Assembly: GCF_000022545.1 (NCBI RefSeq)
Contig: NC_012883.1
Span: 984,276 to 1,048,275, forward strand
Direction of reading: 5' to 3'
DNA from: Thermococcus sibiricus MM 739
GTDB lineage: Archaea > Methanobacteriota_B > Thermococci > Thermococcales > Thermococcaceae
Length of the DNA: 64,000 nt
Shown here: positions 36,113 through 44,994 of the stretch, one piece after another
Layout of the letters: each line of letters begins with the position of its first letter
Numbering within the stretch: the stretch's first letter is position 1
Translations under genes and position numbers: made by a program
Notes under the pieces: model-generated
What the model was told of the DNA's origin: nothing
Databases searched by the model: none
What the model saw: only the letters and a program-made list of their open reading frames with translations

Positions 36113-37118
36113 CAAAGACCACCTCATGGATTTCTCTAAGGGCGGGAACAAGCTCCTCCTTCTCGATGGTGAGTGAGAAGTACCCCCTTCCTCTTCTGCC
36201 TTTCCAACCTGGAAGTTTCTTCACACCGACAACTGCTATCCTAGCAATCTTCCCTTCGACACGGTGAACAACTATCGGCCACTCCTCCCCGAATTCAGAG
36301 ACAAGGGTCCCCATGTTCCAGTCTTCAGTCTTTCCGAGTATCAAGGGGATTCCTTGGAGCGGCTTGAGGGCTTCCGGGTGGAGAGCCTTCATGCCAAGCC
36401 TTGCCGCCAGCATGGCTCTGTCTCTTGATATGAAGTGAAAGAGTCTTGCCTCAGGTACAAGTCTCGGATCGGCAGTGTAAATACCCTCCACATCACTCAT
36501 TATCAGCACGGCCTTCGCTTTAAGCATCGCCCCTAGAGCAGAAGCAGTATAGTCACTTCCACCCCTGCCAAGCGTTGCGGTTCTTCCGTTAAGGTTACCT
36601 ATGAATCCAGTAACAACTGGAACTACCTTCTCTGTTAGTTCTCCCAGTTTTTGAACGTGAGGTAGGCTTGCTGAAAAATCAATTTTCGCATTTCCGAAGC
36701 TTCCACGAAGCATCAAAACCTCAGTAGCATCCAGAGAAAGTGCTGGAACCCCCTCATTCTCTAAGGCTTTTGCAAAGAGGGCTGCTGAGAGCTTTTCTCC
36801 GAAGGAAAGAATATAGTCTCTCCATGCAAGGTCATGGCGACGCTTGGTAATTGCCTTCTCTAGGTCGCTTAGAATCGGCTCTATATCCACCCCAAGCCTG
36901 TTAGCCATTTTTGAATGTTCTAGAATGATGCTTTCAAAGATACCCAAATCGGACTGCTCTGAAAGCTGTATCAACTTCTCTGTGACACCCTTAAGAGCAG
37001 AAACGACAACTACAAGCTTGCTTCCCTCTAGGAGATATTCAACTAACTTCAATGCGCTCCAAAACGAGTTCTTCACTGAGCTTCCTCCAAACTTTACTAC
37101 TCTGAGTTTCTCCATCAC
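36081..37118 (-). CDS. lysC: Aspartate kinase
   Basis: Phosphorylates aspartate, the first step of the threonine pathway. The 345 residues begin KLRVVKFGGSSVKNSFWSAL (amino acid kinase KFGGSS), with TATLGRGGSDYTASALGAML and VEGIYTADPRLVPEARLF for the nucleotide and aspartate sites. Only one short ACT-like region remains at the C-terminus, so feedback control may be weak or different from that of the usual 450-residue, two-ACT enzymes. The start is GTG 37118 or ATG 37115. First gene of the operon; no strong TATA box was pinned down. Confidence 0.93.
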   Translation of the reverse strand: MMEKLRVVKFGGSSVKNSFWSALKLVEYLLEGSKLVVVVSALKGVTEKLIQLSEQSDLGIFESIILEHSKMANRLGVDIEPILSDLEKAITKRRHDLAWRDYILSFGEKLSAALFAKALENEGVPALSLDATEVLMLRGSFGNAKIDFSASLPHVQKLGELTEKVVPVVTGFIGNLNGRTATLGRGGSDYTASALGAMLKAKAVLIMSDVEGIYTADPRLVPEARLFHFISRDRAMLAARLGMKALHPEALKPLQGIPLILGKTEDWNMGTLVSEFGEEWPIVVHRVEGKIARIAVVGVKKLPGWKGRRGRGYFSLTIEKEELVPALREIHEVVFDESTSSCDYS

Positions 37119-37875
37119 CCATAAATAATCACCACAGCTTAGGGAGTTTTTTAGAAGATATAAAGTTTTCCCGATTTTTTTCAGATTGATGGCAACAATT
37201 CCCAGTCTTTGATAGGAAATTTACAATGACTATGTGGAAATCTACCTCTCCAGTTGGATAGCTGACAGTACCCTAGAGATGTTTGTTCTACTGCTAACTA
37301 CCTCCCAGTGTATCGTGTTAAGGACACTCACATCCCCGAACTCTCTCTCCCGAGAAGGGGGCCGAGTTACTGGGCCTTCATCTATCAAATGGTTTTCAAC
37401 AAAGAAAAATTTTAGCCCGTATTTTTCCAAAAATTTTTTCTAAGTCCGTTCTTTACAAAACTTCACCAGTACCTGAACGCTACCTACCATTAACTATTAA
37501 AAATTAAAGTTTTTGTAAATCTCCCTCTCATCCCTACCTTAAAAGGCGAGGCCTTCAGTTGTAATCATCTGCAAGTTGCTCTGCTAAAATTAGTGTTATC
37601 CGAAAAGGGGTATGTAAGTCTCGGGTATACCCTCAAAAACCTACTCCTCACTAAAAAGCCATTTACCATGTAAGGAATATGGATATGAAGTGCAAAAGTA
37701 AAATTACAACCAAGTATTTAACATTTTTGCCCTTTTTGAAACAGTTTTGAGTCGACAAAATGATCTACAAGAATAAAATAGACTTTAATGGAAGAATTCT
37801 GTTTTTTGAGCAATTAATATTTCATAGAAAAAGGGTTTAAAAAGTATCCCTCTAATTACACCAGGTGAAAAGAGA
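37119..37875. other. 757-base region with no intact gene
   Basis: It holds the upstream side of the threonine operon (37119-37200, A/T-rich), an unassigned stretch (37200-37369), the wreck of a second branching enzyme gene (37370-37705), and the upstream side of the NEMF gene including the A/T-rich promoter zone around 37825-37850 (GGGTTTAAAAAG). Confidence 0.6.
37370..37705 (-). pseudogene. Decayed second copy of the GH57 branching enzyme (N-terminal part)
   Basis: On the minus strand 37430-37374 encodes EKYGLKFFFVENHLIDEGP, against EKHGLKFFFVESHLIDEGP in the intact enzyme at 32050-31976. The bases at 37372-37425 match 31980-32033 with few changes. A second block, 37565-37705, matches 32455-32662 (shared features: CATCTGCAAGTTG, AAGGGGTATGTAAGTCTC, GGAATATG). 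The parts between are deleted or scrambled, and stops and frameshifts are frequent, so it cannot code. It lies on the far side of the threonine operon from the intact gene. Confidence 0.85.
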
Positions 37876-39828
37876 ATGAAACAAGAAATGAGCAGTGTCG
37901 ACATAAAGTACATAGTGGAGGAGCTAAAAACCTTGGAAGGTGCTAGAGTCGATAAAATATACCAAGACAAGAACCGAGTTAGAATTAAACTACATACAAC
38001 GGGAGAGGGGAGAAACGATTTAATCATAGAAGCCGGTAAAAGGATTCATTTAACTACTTACATAAAAGAAGCTCCCCAGCATCCATCTTCATTCACAATG
38101 CTGCTCAGAAAGTATTTAAGCGGATCACGAGTGGAAAAAATAGAACAACACGATTTTGATAGAATTGTAAAGCTAAAAATTGGCAACTATACTTTAATTG
38201 CAGAACTTTTCCAGAAAGGGAATATAATATTAGTTGATGAAAACAACGTGATAATCTCTGCCATGAGATATGAAGAGTTTAAAGACAGAACAATAAAACC
38301 ACAACACGTGTACCTACTCCCGCCTGCAAGAGAGAATCCAGTTGACATCTTATGGGAAAACTTTAGGGAACTTATTTCCTCTCAAGATGTGGAGATAGTA
38401 AGAGCACTAGCAAGAAAACTCAATATGGGCGGACTATATGCAGAAGAAATCCTCTTAAGGGCCGGAATAGAGAAAACAAAACGAGCCAATGCTCTTGATG
38501 AAAATGAGCTTAAAGTTATATTTGAAAAAATAAAAGAGGTCTTCAATGCCCCTAAAAAGGCCAATATCATATACAAAAACGACAATCCTATAGACGTCGT
38601 ACCTATCGAGCTTAAATGGTATGAAAGTTATAAGAAAAAATTCTTCACTACCTTTAGTGAGGCACTTGATGAATATTTTGGAAAGATTCTTCTTGAGAGT
38701 GCAAAGATAGAAAGAACAAAGAAACTTCAGAATAAGAAAAGACAACTCGAAGCCACTCTTAGAAAACAAGAAGAGATGATAAACGGATTTAAGAACCAAA
38801 TACAAGAAAATCAAGAAATTGGAGACTTGATATATACCAACTTCGCCTTTATTGAGAATCTACTGAAAGAGCTTTCAAAGGCTGTAGAAAAACTTGGATG
38901 GAAAGAATTCAAAGAGAGAGTAGAAAATGGCAAAAAATCTGGGAATAAAATTGCTCAGATAATCAAAAACATAGACGCTAAAGAGAAGGCAGTCACAATT
39001 GAACTTGATGGAAAAAAAGTAAAACTCTATTTAAACAAAAGTGTTGGAGAAAATGCAGAAATCTACTATGAAAAAGCCAAAAAAGCAAAACATAAACTCG
39101 AAGGGGCCCAAAAAGCCCATAAAGAAACACTAAAGAAAATCAAGGAAATAGAAAAACTAATAGAAGAGGAGGAGAAAAAAGAGCTTAGCGTGAGGAAGCT
39201 CGAAAAAAGAAAGAAGAAGTGGTTTGAAAAGTTTAGGTGGTTCTTAAGTAGTGAAGGATTCTTAATAATAGCTGGAAAGGATGCCACAACGAATGAAATT
39301 GTAGTTAAAAGATATATGAGTGAAAACGACCTCTATTGTCATGCTGATATTTATGGTGCCCCCCATGTAGTAATAAAAGATGGTAAAAAAGCTGGAGAAA
39401 AGACACTATTTGAAGCCTGTCAGTTCGCCGTTTCAATGTCAAGAGCTTGGAAAGAGGGATTATACTCCGGAGATGCTTACTGGACAGACCCCAACCAAGT
39501 TACAAAAAAAGCCCCAAGTGGAGAATATCTTGGCAAAGGAGCATTCATGGTTTATGGAAAGAGGAACTGGATGCATGGCTTACCCGTAAAGCTCGCTGTT
39601 GGAATAGTGCAATACGAGGAAGAGAAACTACCTATGTGCGGGCCGGTGGAAGCGGTAAAAGCCCATACTGACAAATACATTATTATTCGTCCAGGAAGAA
39701 TGAAAAAAAGCGAATTTGCAAAAAAGTTAGCGAAAATTCTAGAGAGATGTGGATACAAAGTTGATCTTGATGAGCTTATGCAAATTCTTCCTCCTGGCAA
39801 TAGCGAAATTGTGGAGGTGATTGAATGA
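37876..39828 (+). CDS. NEMF/Rqc2-family ribosome rescue protein
   Basis: A 650-residue archaeal relative of Rqc2/NEMF/FbpA, which bind stalled large ribosomal subunits and recruit tRNA. The N-terminal NFACT-N domain starts MSSVDIKYIVEELKTLEGARVDKIYQ. Helix-hairpin-helix and long coiled-coil regions lie at about 260-330 and 390-440 (LQNKKRQLEATLRKQEEMING; KETLKKIKEIEKLIEEEEKK). The NFACT-R domain is near 455-560 (WFEKFRWFLSSEGFLIIAGKD, NDLYCHADIYGAPHVVIKDG). GGTGA precedes the ATG. It is followed with a 4-base overlap by the 146-residue gene. Confidence 0.92.
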   Translation: MKQEMSSVDIKYIVEELKTLEGARVDKIYQDKNRVRIKLHTTGEGRNDLIIEAGKRIHLTTYIKEAPQHPSSFTMLLRKYLSGSRVEKIEQHDFDRIVKLKIGNYTLIAELFQKGNIILVDENNVIISAMRYEEFKDRTIKPQHVYLLPPARENPVDILWENFRELISSQDVEIVRALARKLNMGGLYAEEILLRAGIEKTKRANALDENELKVIFEKIKEVFNAPKKANIIYKNDNPIDVVPIELKWYESYKKKFFTTFSEALDEYFGKILLESAKIERTKKLQNKKRQLEATLRKQEEMINGFKNQIQENQEIGDLIYTNFAFIENLLKELSKAVEKLGWKEFKERVENGKKSGNKIAQIIKNIDAKEKAVTIELDGKKVKLYLNKSVGENAEIYYEKAKKAKHKLEGAQKAHKETLKKIKEIEKLIEEEEKKELSVRKLEKRKKKWFEKFRWFLSSEGFLIIAGKDATTNEIVVKRYMSENDLYCHADIYGAPHVVIKDGKKAGEKTLFEACQFAVSMSRAWKEGLYSGDAYWTDPNQVTKKAPSGEYLGKGAFMVYGKRNWMHGLPVKLAVGIVQYEEEKLPMCGPVEAVKAHTDKYIIIRPGRMKKSEFAKKLAKILERCGYKVDLDELMQILPPGNSEIVEVIE

Positions 39829-40265
39829 TAACACTCTATGCAATAGCCCAAAGGGAACTTGCGAAAGACCTGCTTTTTGAAATAGATGATGAAGTCGTTA
39901 CCTTATCTGTTAAAGGAATTATGATAGCCAAAAGTGTTTCAAAAACATACAACTTCTCTTTTGTGGAAGTTACAGATAATGAGTTTGTTCTAGCAGTTCA
40001 AATGAAGGGGTATGTGATCTACTTGGGACTTGAAAGTGATGAGATAATAGATGAAGATGCGTATCCTGAACTGGTAAGAGCCTTAATAAATCATCTCTTG
40101 TCTAGTCTTCATAACCTGGTTAGAGAAGCTGAAAAAGAATATCAAGGAAAGGCTGACTTGCTTTTGGATGACAATATGAGTGCGGAAATGAAAGAGTTCT
40201 TCTATGAGCTACTTCTCAAACATCAACGGGGTTTACCTACTCACGAACAGGTCGATGTGGCATGA
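39825..40265 (+). CDS. Conserved hypothetical protein coupled to NEMF
   Basis: 146 residues: a beta-rich N-terminal half (LLFEIDDEVVTLSVKGIMIAKSV, FVEVTDNEFVLAVQMKGYVIYL) and a helical C-terminal half (PELVRALINHLLSSLHNLVREAEK; AEMKEFFYELLLKHQRGLP). No known motif. It overlaps the NEMF gene by 4 bases behind GAGGTGATTG, so it may act in the same ribosome-rescue process; that is inferred from position. A decayed copy exists at 32774-33050 beyond the threonine operon. Confidence 0.78.
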   Translation: MITLYAIAQRELAKDLLFEIDDEVVTLSVKGIMIAKSVSKTYNFSFVEVTDNEFVLAVQMKGYVIYLGLESDEIIDEDAYPELVRALINHLLSSLHNLVREAEKEYQGKADLLLDDNMSAEMKEFFYELLLKHQRGLPTHEQVDVA

Positions 40266-40304
40266 GCAAAGGATTTTTAAGCCTCAGGAGTGAGGAGAAG
40301 AAAC

Positions 40305-41387
40305 ATGAAAGAGACAAATTACTATTCATACGTTGTTGGTGAGCTTCCAAAAGGATGTAAACTCTGTGTCAAGGGCACAAAATTAGTACTATTCACCACC
40401 GGAATATGTCCTAGAGAGTGCTTCTATTGTCCTCTTAGTCCCTGGAGGAGAGAAGATGTTAGTTATGCAAATGAACGGCCGATAAAAAATGTCAATGACA
40501 TCATAGAAGAAGCAAAAATCCAGGAAGCGTTAGGAGCGGGTGTTACTGGAGGGGACCCACTCTCAAGAATAGATAGAACTGTCAAGTACATTAAAACACT
40601 GAAAGAAAATTTTGGAAAGAAATTTCATATTCATTTATATACAACCGGCCTTCTTGCAACAGAGGAGAACTTAGGAAAACTCTACGACGCTGGTCTTGAC
40701 GAAATTCGATTTCATCCAGATATTTTTAATCCAAACTCTAATATCTTTCAAAGGGAAATAGAACACATAAAAGGCGCCTTTGACTTTGAATGGGATGTTG
40801 GAGGGGAAGTTCCTGCGTTTCCGGGACAAGAAGAGAGAATAAAGTGGTATGCCGAATTTTTAGATAAACATGGGGCAAAATTCCTAAACATAAATGAGCT
40901 TGAATTTAGTGAAACTAATCTTGAGGCCCTGCTATCAAGAGGATTTAGGACAGTAAGTGATGAGAGTTCTGCAATAAAAGGAAGTTTAGAATCTGGATTG
41001 ACAATTCTGCAATGGGGTGAAAAGAATACGTCTCTGAATTATCACCTCTGTACAGCCAAACTTAAAGATGCAGTACAACTCAAAAATCGGCTTAAAAGAA
41101 TGGCAAAAAACGTCGCCAGATCCTACATGGAGATAACCCAAGATGGGACACTTAAATTTGCAGTGGCTGAGTATGAGGACCTTATGGAGCTCTATGATCT
41201 CCTCGTAAATGAGGCAGAGGTTCCAGAAGAATGGCTCTACCTAAATCTGAAAAAAAGAAGGATTGAAATGCCCATAGAAGTTGCAGAAGAACTTGTCGGC
41301 GCTGTAGAAGGGGATGTAAAGTTTTATGTGGTTGAAGAATATCCCACATGGGATAGAATTGAAGTCGAGAGAATTCCGTTATCATAA
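40305..41387 (+). CDS. Radical SAM protein (COG2108-like)
   Basis: 360 residues from the ATG at 40305 (GTGAGGAG 7 bases before). The iron-sulfur motif is CPRECFYCPL (CxxxCxxC, about residues 35-42), followed by GGDPL for SAM binding and a TIM-barrel order of strands (KKFHIHLYTTGLLAT, LDEIRFHPDIF, WDVGGEVPAFPG). It resembles the archaeal group described as related to pyruvate formate-lyase activating enzyme. The substrate is unknown. A TATA-like GGATTTTTAAG at 40271-40281 gives it its own promoter. Confidence 0.85.
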   Translation: MKETNYYSYVVGELPKGCKLCVKGTKLVLFTTGICPRECFYCPLSPWRREDVSYANERPIKNVNDIIEEAKIQEALGAGVTGGDPLSRIDRTVKYIKTLKENFGKKFHIHLYTTGLLATEENLGKLYDAGLDEIRFHPDIFNPNSNIFQREIEHIKGAFDFEWDVGGEVPAFPGQEERIKWYAEFLDKHGAKFLNINELEFSETNLEALLSRGFRTVSDESSAIKGSLESGLTILQWGEKNTSLNYHLCTAKLKDAVQLKNRLKRMAKNVARSYMEITQDGTLKFAVAEYEDLMELYDLLVNEAEVPEEWLYLNLKKRRIEMPIEVAEELVGAVEGDVKFYVVEEYPTWDRIEVERIPLS

Positions 41388-41463
41388 TCTTTTTCCTGAC
41401 CTTCCTTAATGATCATTCAAACATCTATAAAATAACAAAATGAGATTATAAAAAAGAGAAGAT

Positions 41464-44400
41464 TCATCCAACCTTCTCTATACCTATTTTTGCCTCCACT
41501 TCTGGCCACTCGACTACATATCCCCTTGGCTCTTCAAACTTAACTTCAATAGCCCGTGTTTCTCCCTTTATGTAATCAAGCATCTCTTCGAGAAGTTCTT
41601 TGTTTTCCTCCGTTGTCTCAACGTAAGCCATTATCCTATCATTTACGTCTAGATCCAGTTGTTTTCTCATCTCCTGAATTCTCCTTACAAACTCCCTCGC
41701 TAAGCCCTCCGTCATTAATTCCCTAGTGATGATCTTGTCAACAAAGACTTTTCCATGATCAAATTCTTCCCCTATTAAGAACTCTGGAAGCTCTTCTTCC
41801 ATGATTATGTGTTCCTTCTCAATCGTAAACTCCTTATCTCCTACTTCTACCTTGAGCTTTCCTTGCATAAGTCTCTCATAAAGTTCTTTGCCATTCTGCT
41901 CACTTATCCACTTTGCAACTACCTTTGCATCTCCCTTGAAATGAGGTCCAAGTTTAGCAAAGTTGGGCTTTACTTTTATTTCCCTCTCAATTTTTGCCAC
42001 TTTGACCTCCTTAGCATTCAATTGATCTCTTAAAAGCCGGTTGAGTCTCTCTACAGCTTTCTTAGTTATTTCATCTTCAGTTTCTACTATTACTTGCTTT
42101 ACAGGGTAGCGAAGTTTTATTTTAGCTTTTTGTCTTGCTGCTGAGCCAGCTTCTACTATCTTTCTAACTATTTCCATCTCTTTTTCAAGATCTCCATCCA
42201 CCCAGCTTTCATCTTTTTTCGGCCAATCTTCTAAATGAACACTTTCTTTATTGCTAAATGGCCTTATTAGGTTTTGATAGATTTCTTCAGTTATGTACGG
42301 TGTAAAGGGAGCCATTAGCCTGAGCAAGACATCAAATATTTTCCAAAGAGTCCAGTAAGCCGCTAATTTATCAGGATCATCTCTTTCAACCCATAGCCTT
42401 TTTCTTATGACTCTAACATACCATCTGCTGAGATCCTCTATAATGAAGTTTTCTATTCCTCTAGTAGCTTTTGTTAGATAGAAACTCTCTAGGCCATCTT
42501 CCACAGTACTGATTAGATTATTAACCTTCGAAAGTATCCACTTGTCTTCCTCTCTAAATGGAAGTTCCTCGGGATTAAGTTTAGTAGGATCAAAGTTATC
42601 CAGGCTCATGTACGTTGAGCTCAGTATATAGACATTCCATAGTATGTTGAGCATTCTCTTAACTTGGGCCAGACCTTTCCAGCTGAATCTAAGATTCTCC
42701 CATGGAGTAGTTGCCCAAAGCATATAGAACCTAAACGGATCTCTACCATCTTTTTGAATAACATCCTCAGGCCTTATTATATTCCCAAGGCTCTTACTCA
42801 TCTTGTCTCCTTTTTCATCTAGGACATAACCATGCATTGCCACTTTTCTGTAGGGGACTGTGTCAAAAGCCACAACTGAAGCTGCCTGCTGGGAGTAGAA
42901 CCACTTTGTAACCTGATCTTCTCCTTCTACAATGAAGTCTGCTGGCCATAGCCTCTCAAATAGATCTTTTCTCCTTGGATAATCTAAAGATGCCCAACTT
43001 GCTATTCCACTATCAAACCATACATCGAGCACATCTTTGACACGTTTCATTTCCTTGTTGTTTACTTTTATAACAAAGGCATCAACGTATGGTCTGTGAA
43101 GATCCTCTGGCCCTAGTTTTTCTTCTATGACTCTAAGCTTTTCGTCATAACTCTCTGGAAGTTCTATTCTCTCACCATTAACTTCAATGGCTACTGAAAG
43201 CTCAACAAGTTCTTCAAAAGTACCTACTATGTATATCTCCCCATCTTCACTACTCCATATTGGGAGGGGTATTCCCCAATATCTTTGCCTTGAGATACAC
43301 CAATCACCTGAGTGCATGACACCGTTGTCATACCTTATCTTTACCCAATCGGGATACCAAGTGACTTTTTTGTCATTTTCTTCTATTATTTTGTCCTTAA
43401 CTTTGCTTATCTTAAGAAACCATTGATCAGTGGCCCTAAATATGAGGGGTGTTTTACAACGCCAGCAGTGCGGATACTTGTGTTCTATTGTTCCTGCTTT
43501 GAGGAGAAGGCCCTTTTCTCTTAGGTATTCTACTATCTCTGGATCAGCATCTTTAACGAATTTGCCCTTCCACTTTCCTTCATAGTACCTTCCTTCATCA
43601 TCAAGGGGTGAATAAATTGGAATTCCATACTGTTTTCCTATTTCAAAGTCTTCTTCACCATGGCCTGGAGCTGTGTGAACTAATCCAGTACCCTCTCCAA
43701 GAGTTACATGTTCACCGAGTATCAATTTATGGGCCCACTTGTATTTCTCTCTAAATTCTTTCTGTCTTGGATATTCCTCTAAGAATGGATGCACATAGCG
43801 GAGCCCTTCCAGTTCTTCACCCTTGAATTCTTCCACTATCTCCCCTTTAGCTCCAGTTTCTTCGAGAATTCTCCCAACAAGTGCCTTTGCTACTATCCAA
43901 TATTCTTCTTTCCCTTCATGAGATACCTTCACCTTTGCATACTCATATTCCGGATGAACTGTAACGGCCAAGTTGGCTGGAAGAGTCCATGGCGTAGTTG
44001 TCCATATTAGAACATATTCGTTATCTTTCCCCTCTACTGGGAATTTTACATAGATACTAGGATCTTCTCTTATTTTGTACTCTCCTCTTACTTCATGCTC
44101 TGCTAAAGCCGTTTCACATCTAGGACACCAGTGGAGAACCCTTTGGTCTTTTTCGAGAAGACCATTTTCCCATGCCCTCTTTAAAGTAAACCATGCAGAT
44201 TCTATATACTCATTTTTGATTGTCATGTACGGATTATCCCAATCCATCCAAACTCCGAGCATTTTAAACTGCTCTGTCATGATTTTAAGATTAGTTAAAG
44301 CAAAATCCCTACACTTCTTTATGAAGTTCTCAACTCCCACCTTCTCTTCTATATCTTTCTTGTATTTCAATCCTAGGGCCTGTTCAACTTTAACTTCTAT

Positions 44401-44676
44401 TGGAAGGCCATGCATATCAAACCCTGGTTGTCTTCTAACATTGTACCCTTGCATGCTTCTGAAACGTATGACCATGTCTTTTATTATTTTGTTCCATGCA
44501 GTACCTAAATGAATGGCACCACTTACATATGGGGGTCCATCAAGGAAATAATAATCAGGGCCAGTTTCTCGGGCTTTTTTTACTTTATTGTAGATTTCAT
44601 TTTCCTTCCAGAGCTTTTCTATTTTTTCTTCTAAGACCTGTGGATTATATTCTTTCATCTCTGGCTCTTTTATCAT
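41464..44676 (-). CDS. ileS: Isoleucyl-tRNA synthetase
   Basis: Charges tRNA-Ile. The 1070 residues form a class I synthetase: HIGH motif in PPYVSGAIHLGTAWNK (residues about 48-63), a large CP1 editing domain (TTTPWTLPANLAVTVHPEYEY; GTGLVHTAPGHGEEDF), KMSKS in DKMSKSLGNIIRPEDV, and an anticodon-binding plus C-terminal region. Length is normal for archaeal IleRS. GGAGGT stands before the ATG. A predicted transcript start near 44786 would leave an unusually long 5' leader of about 110 bases with a hairpin. Confidence 0.98.
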   Translation of the reverse strand: MIKEPEMKEYNPQVLEEKIEKLWKENEIYNKVKKARETGPDYYFLDGPPYVSGAIHLGTAWNKIIKDMVIRFRSMQGYNVRRQPGFDMHGLPIEVKVEQALGLKYKKDIEEKVGVENFIKKCRDFALTNLKIMTEQFKMLGVWMDWDNPYMTIKNEYIESAWFTLKRAWENGLLEKDQRVLHWCPRCETALAEHEVRGEYKIREDPSIYVKFPVEGKDNEYVLIWTTTPWTLPANLAVTVHPEYEYAKVKVSHEGKEEYWIVAKALVGRILEETGAKGEIVEEFKGEELEGLRYVHPFLEEYPRQKEFREKYKWAHKLILGEHVTLGEGTGLVHTAPGHGEEDFEIGKQYGIPIYSPLDDEGRYYEGKWKGKFVKDADPEIVEYLREKGLLLKAGTIEHKYPHCWRCKTPLIFRATDQWFLKISKVKDKIIEENDKKVTWYPDWVKIRYDNGVMHSGDWCISRQRYWGIPLPIWSSEDGEIYIVGTFEELVELSVAIEVNGERIELPESYDEKLRVIEEKLGPEDLHRPYVDAFVIKVNNKEMKRVKDVLDVWFDSGIASWASLDYPRRKDLFERLWPADFIVEGEDQVTKWFYSQQAASVVAFDTVPYRKVAMHGYVLDEKGDKMSKSLGNIIRPEDVIQKDGRDPFRFYMLWATTPWENLRFSWKGLAQVKRMLNILWNVYILSSTYMSLDNFDPTKLNPEELPFREEDKWILSKVNNLISTVEDGLESFYLTKATRGIENFIIEDLSRWYVRVIRKRLWVERDDPDKLAAYWTLWKIFDVLLRLMAPFTPYITEEIYQNLIRPFSNKESVHLEDWPKKDESWVDGDLEKEMEIVRKIVEAGSAARQKAKIKLRYPVKQVIVETEDEITKKAVERLNRLLRDQLNAKEVKVAKIEREIKVKPNFAKLGPHFKGDAKVVAKWISEQNGKELYERLMQGKLKVEVGDKEFTIEKEHIIMEEELPEFLIGEEFDHGKVFVDKIITRELMTEGLAREFVRRIQEMRKQLDLDVNDRIMAYVETTEENKELLEEMLDYIKGETRAIEVKFEEPRGYVVEWPEVEAKIGIEKVG

Positions 44677-44994
44677 ATCAAAAACCTCCTACAGTTTATA
44701 GAATAGACTATGTTAGTAGAATAGCCCAAGGAATCATGGGCAAAATGCAAAGCAAAGGATAAAACACTCCCCCCTCATGGGCATCGGTCAAAATTGTGGG
44801 GTTTTGTTTATAAATCTTTTGCCAAAACTTAACAACAAATAATGAAAAACAAGCGTAAGTATTCGCTTCTGTAAGTCTCTCTTCTTCGGGCCTCCCCCTT
44901 AACTTCAATATTAACTCTTTGGTGTTAAAACTGGAGATAATTTTATAAACCTCGCTAAGATACTCATCTACACTTTAATATCTCGGTGAAAAGC
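44677..44994. other. Divergent promoter region between ileS and DUF401 gene
   Basis: The minus-strand TATA box TTTATAAA (44814-44807) serves ileS; its leader contains the hairpin GCCCA-TGATTCCT-TGGGC (44741-44724). The plus-strand TATA box TTTTATAAA (44941-44949) serves the DUF401 gene. The open frame 44708-44908 on the minus strand overlaps the promoter and is not taken as a gene. Confidence 0.55.
44807..44814 (-). promoter_or_regulatory. ileS promoter TATA box
   Basis: TTTATAAA preceded by AAAAGA (BRE-like) on the minus strand; predicted start near 44786. Confidence 0.6.

Noticed and set aside
37242-37430. 62-residue minus-strand ORF as a real small gene
   Set aside because: Its first half matches the branching enzyme interior; it is part of a pseudogene and has no proper start signals.
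44708-44908. 66-residue minus-strand ORF upstream of ileS
   Set aside because: It overlaps the ileS TATA box and has no ribosome binding site.
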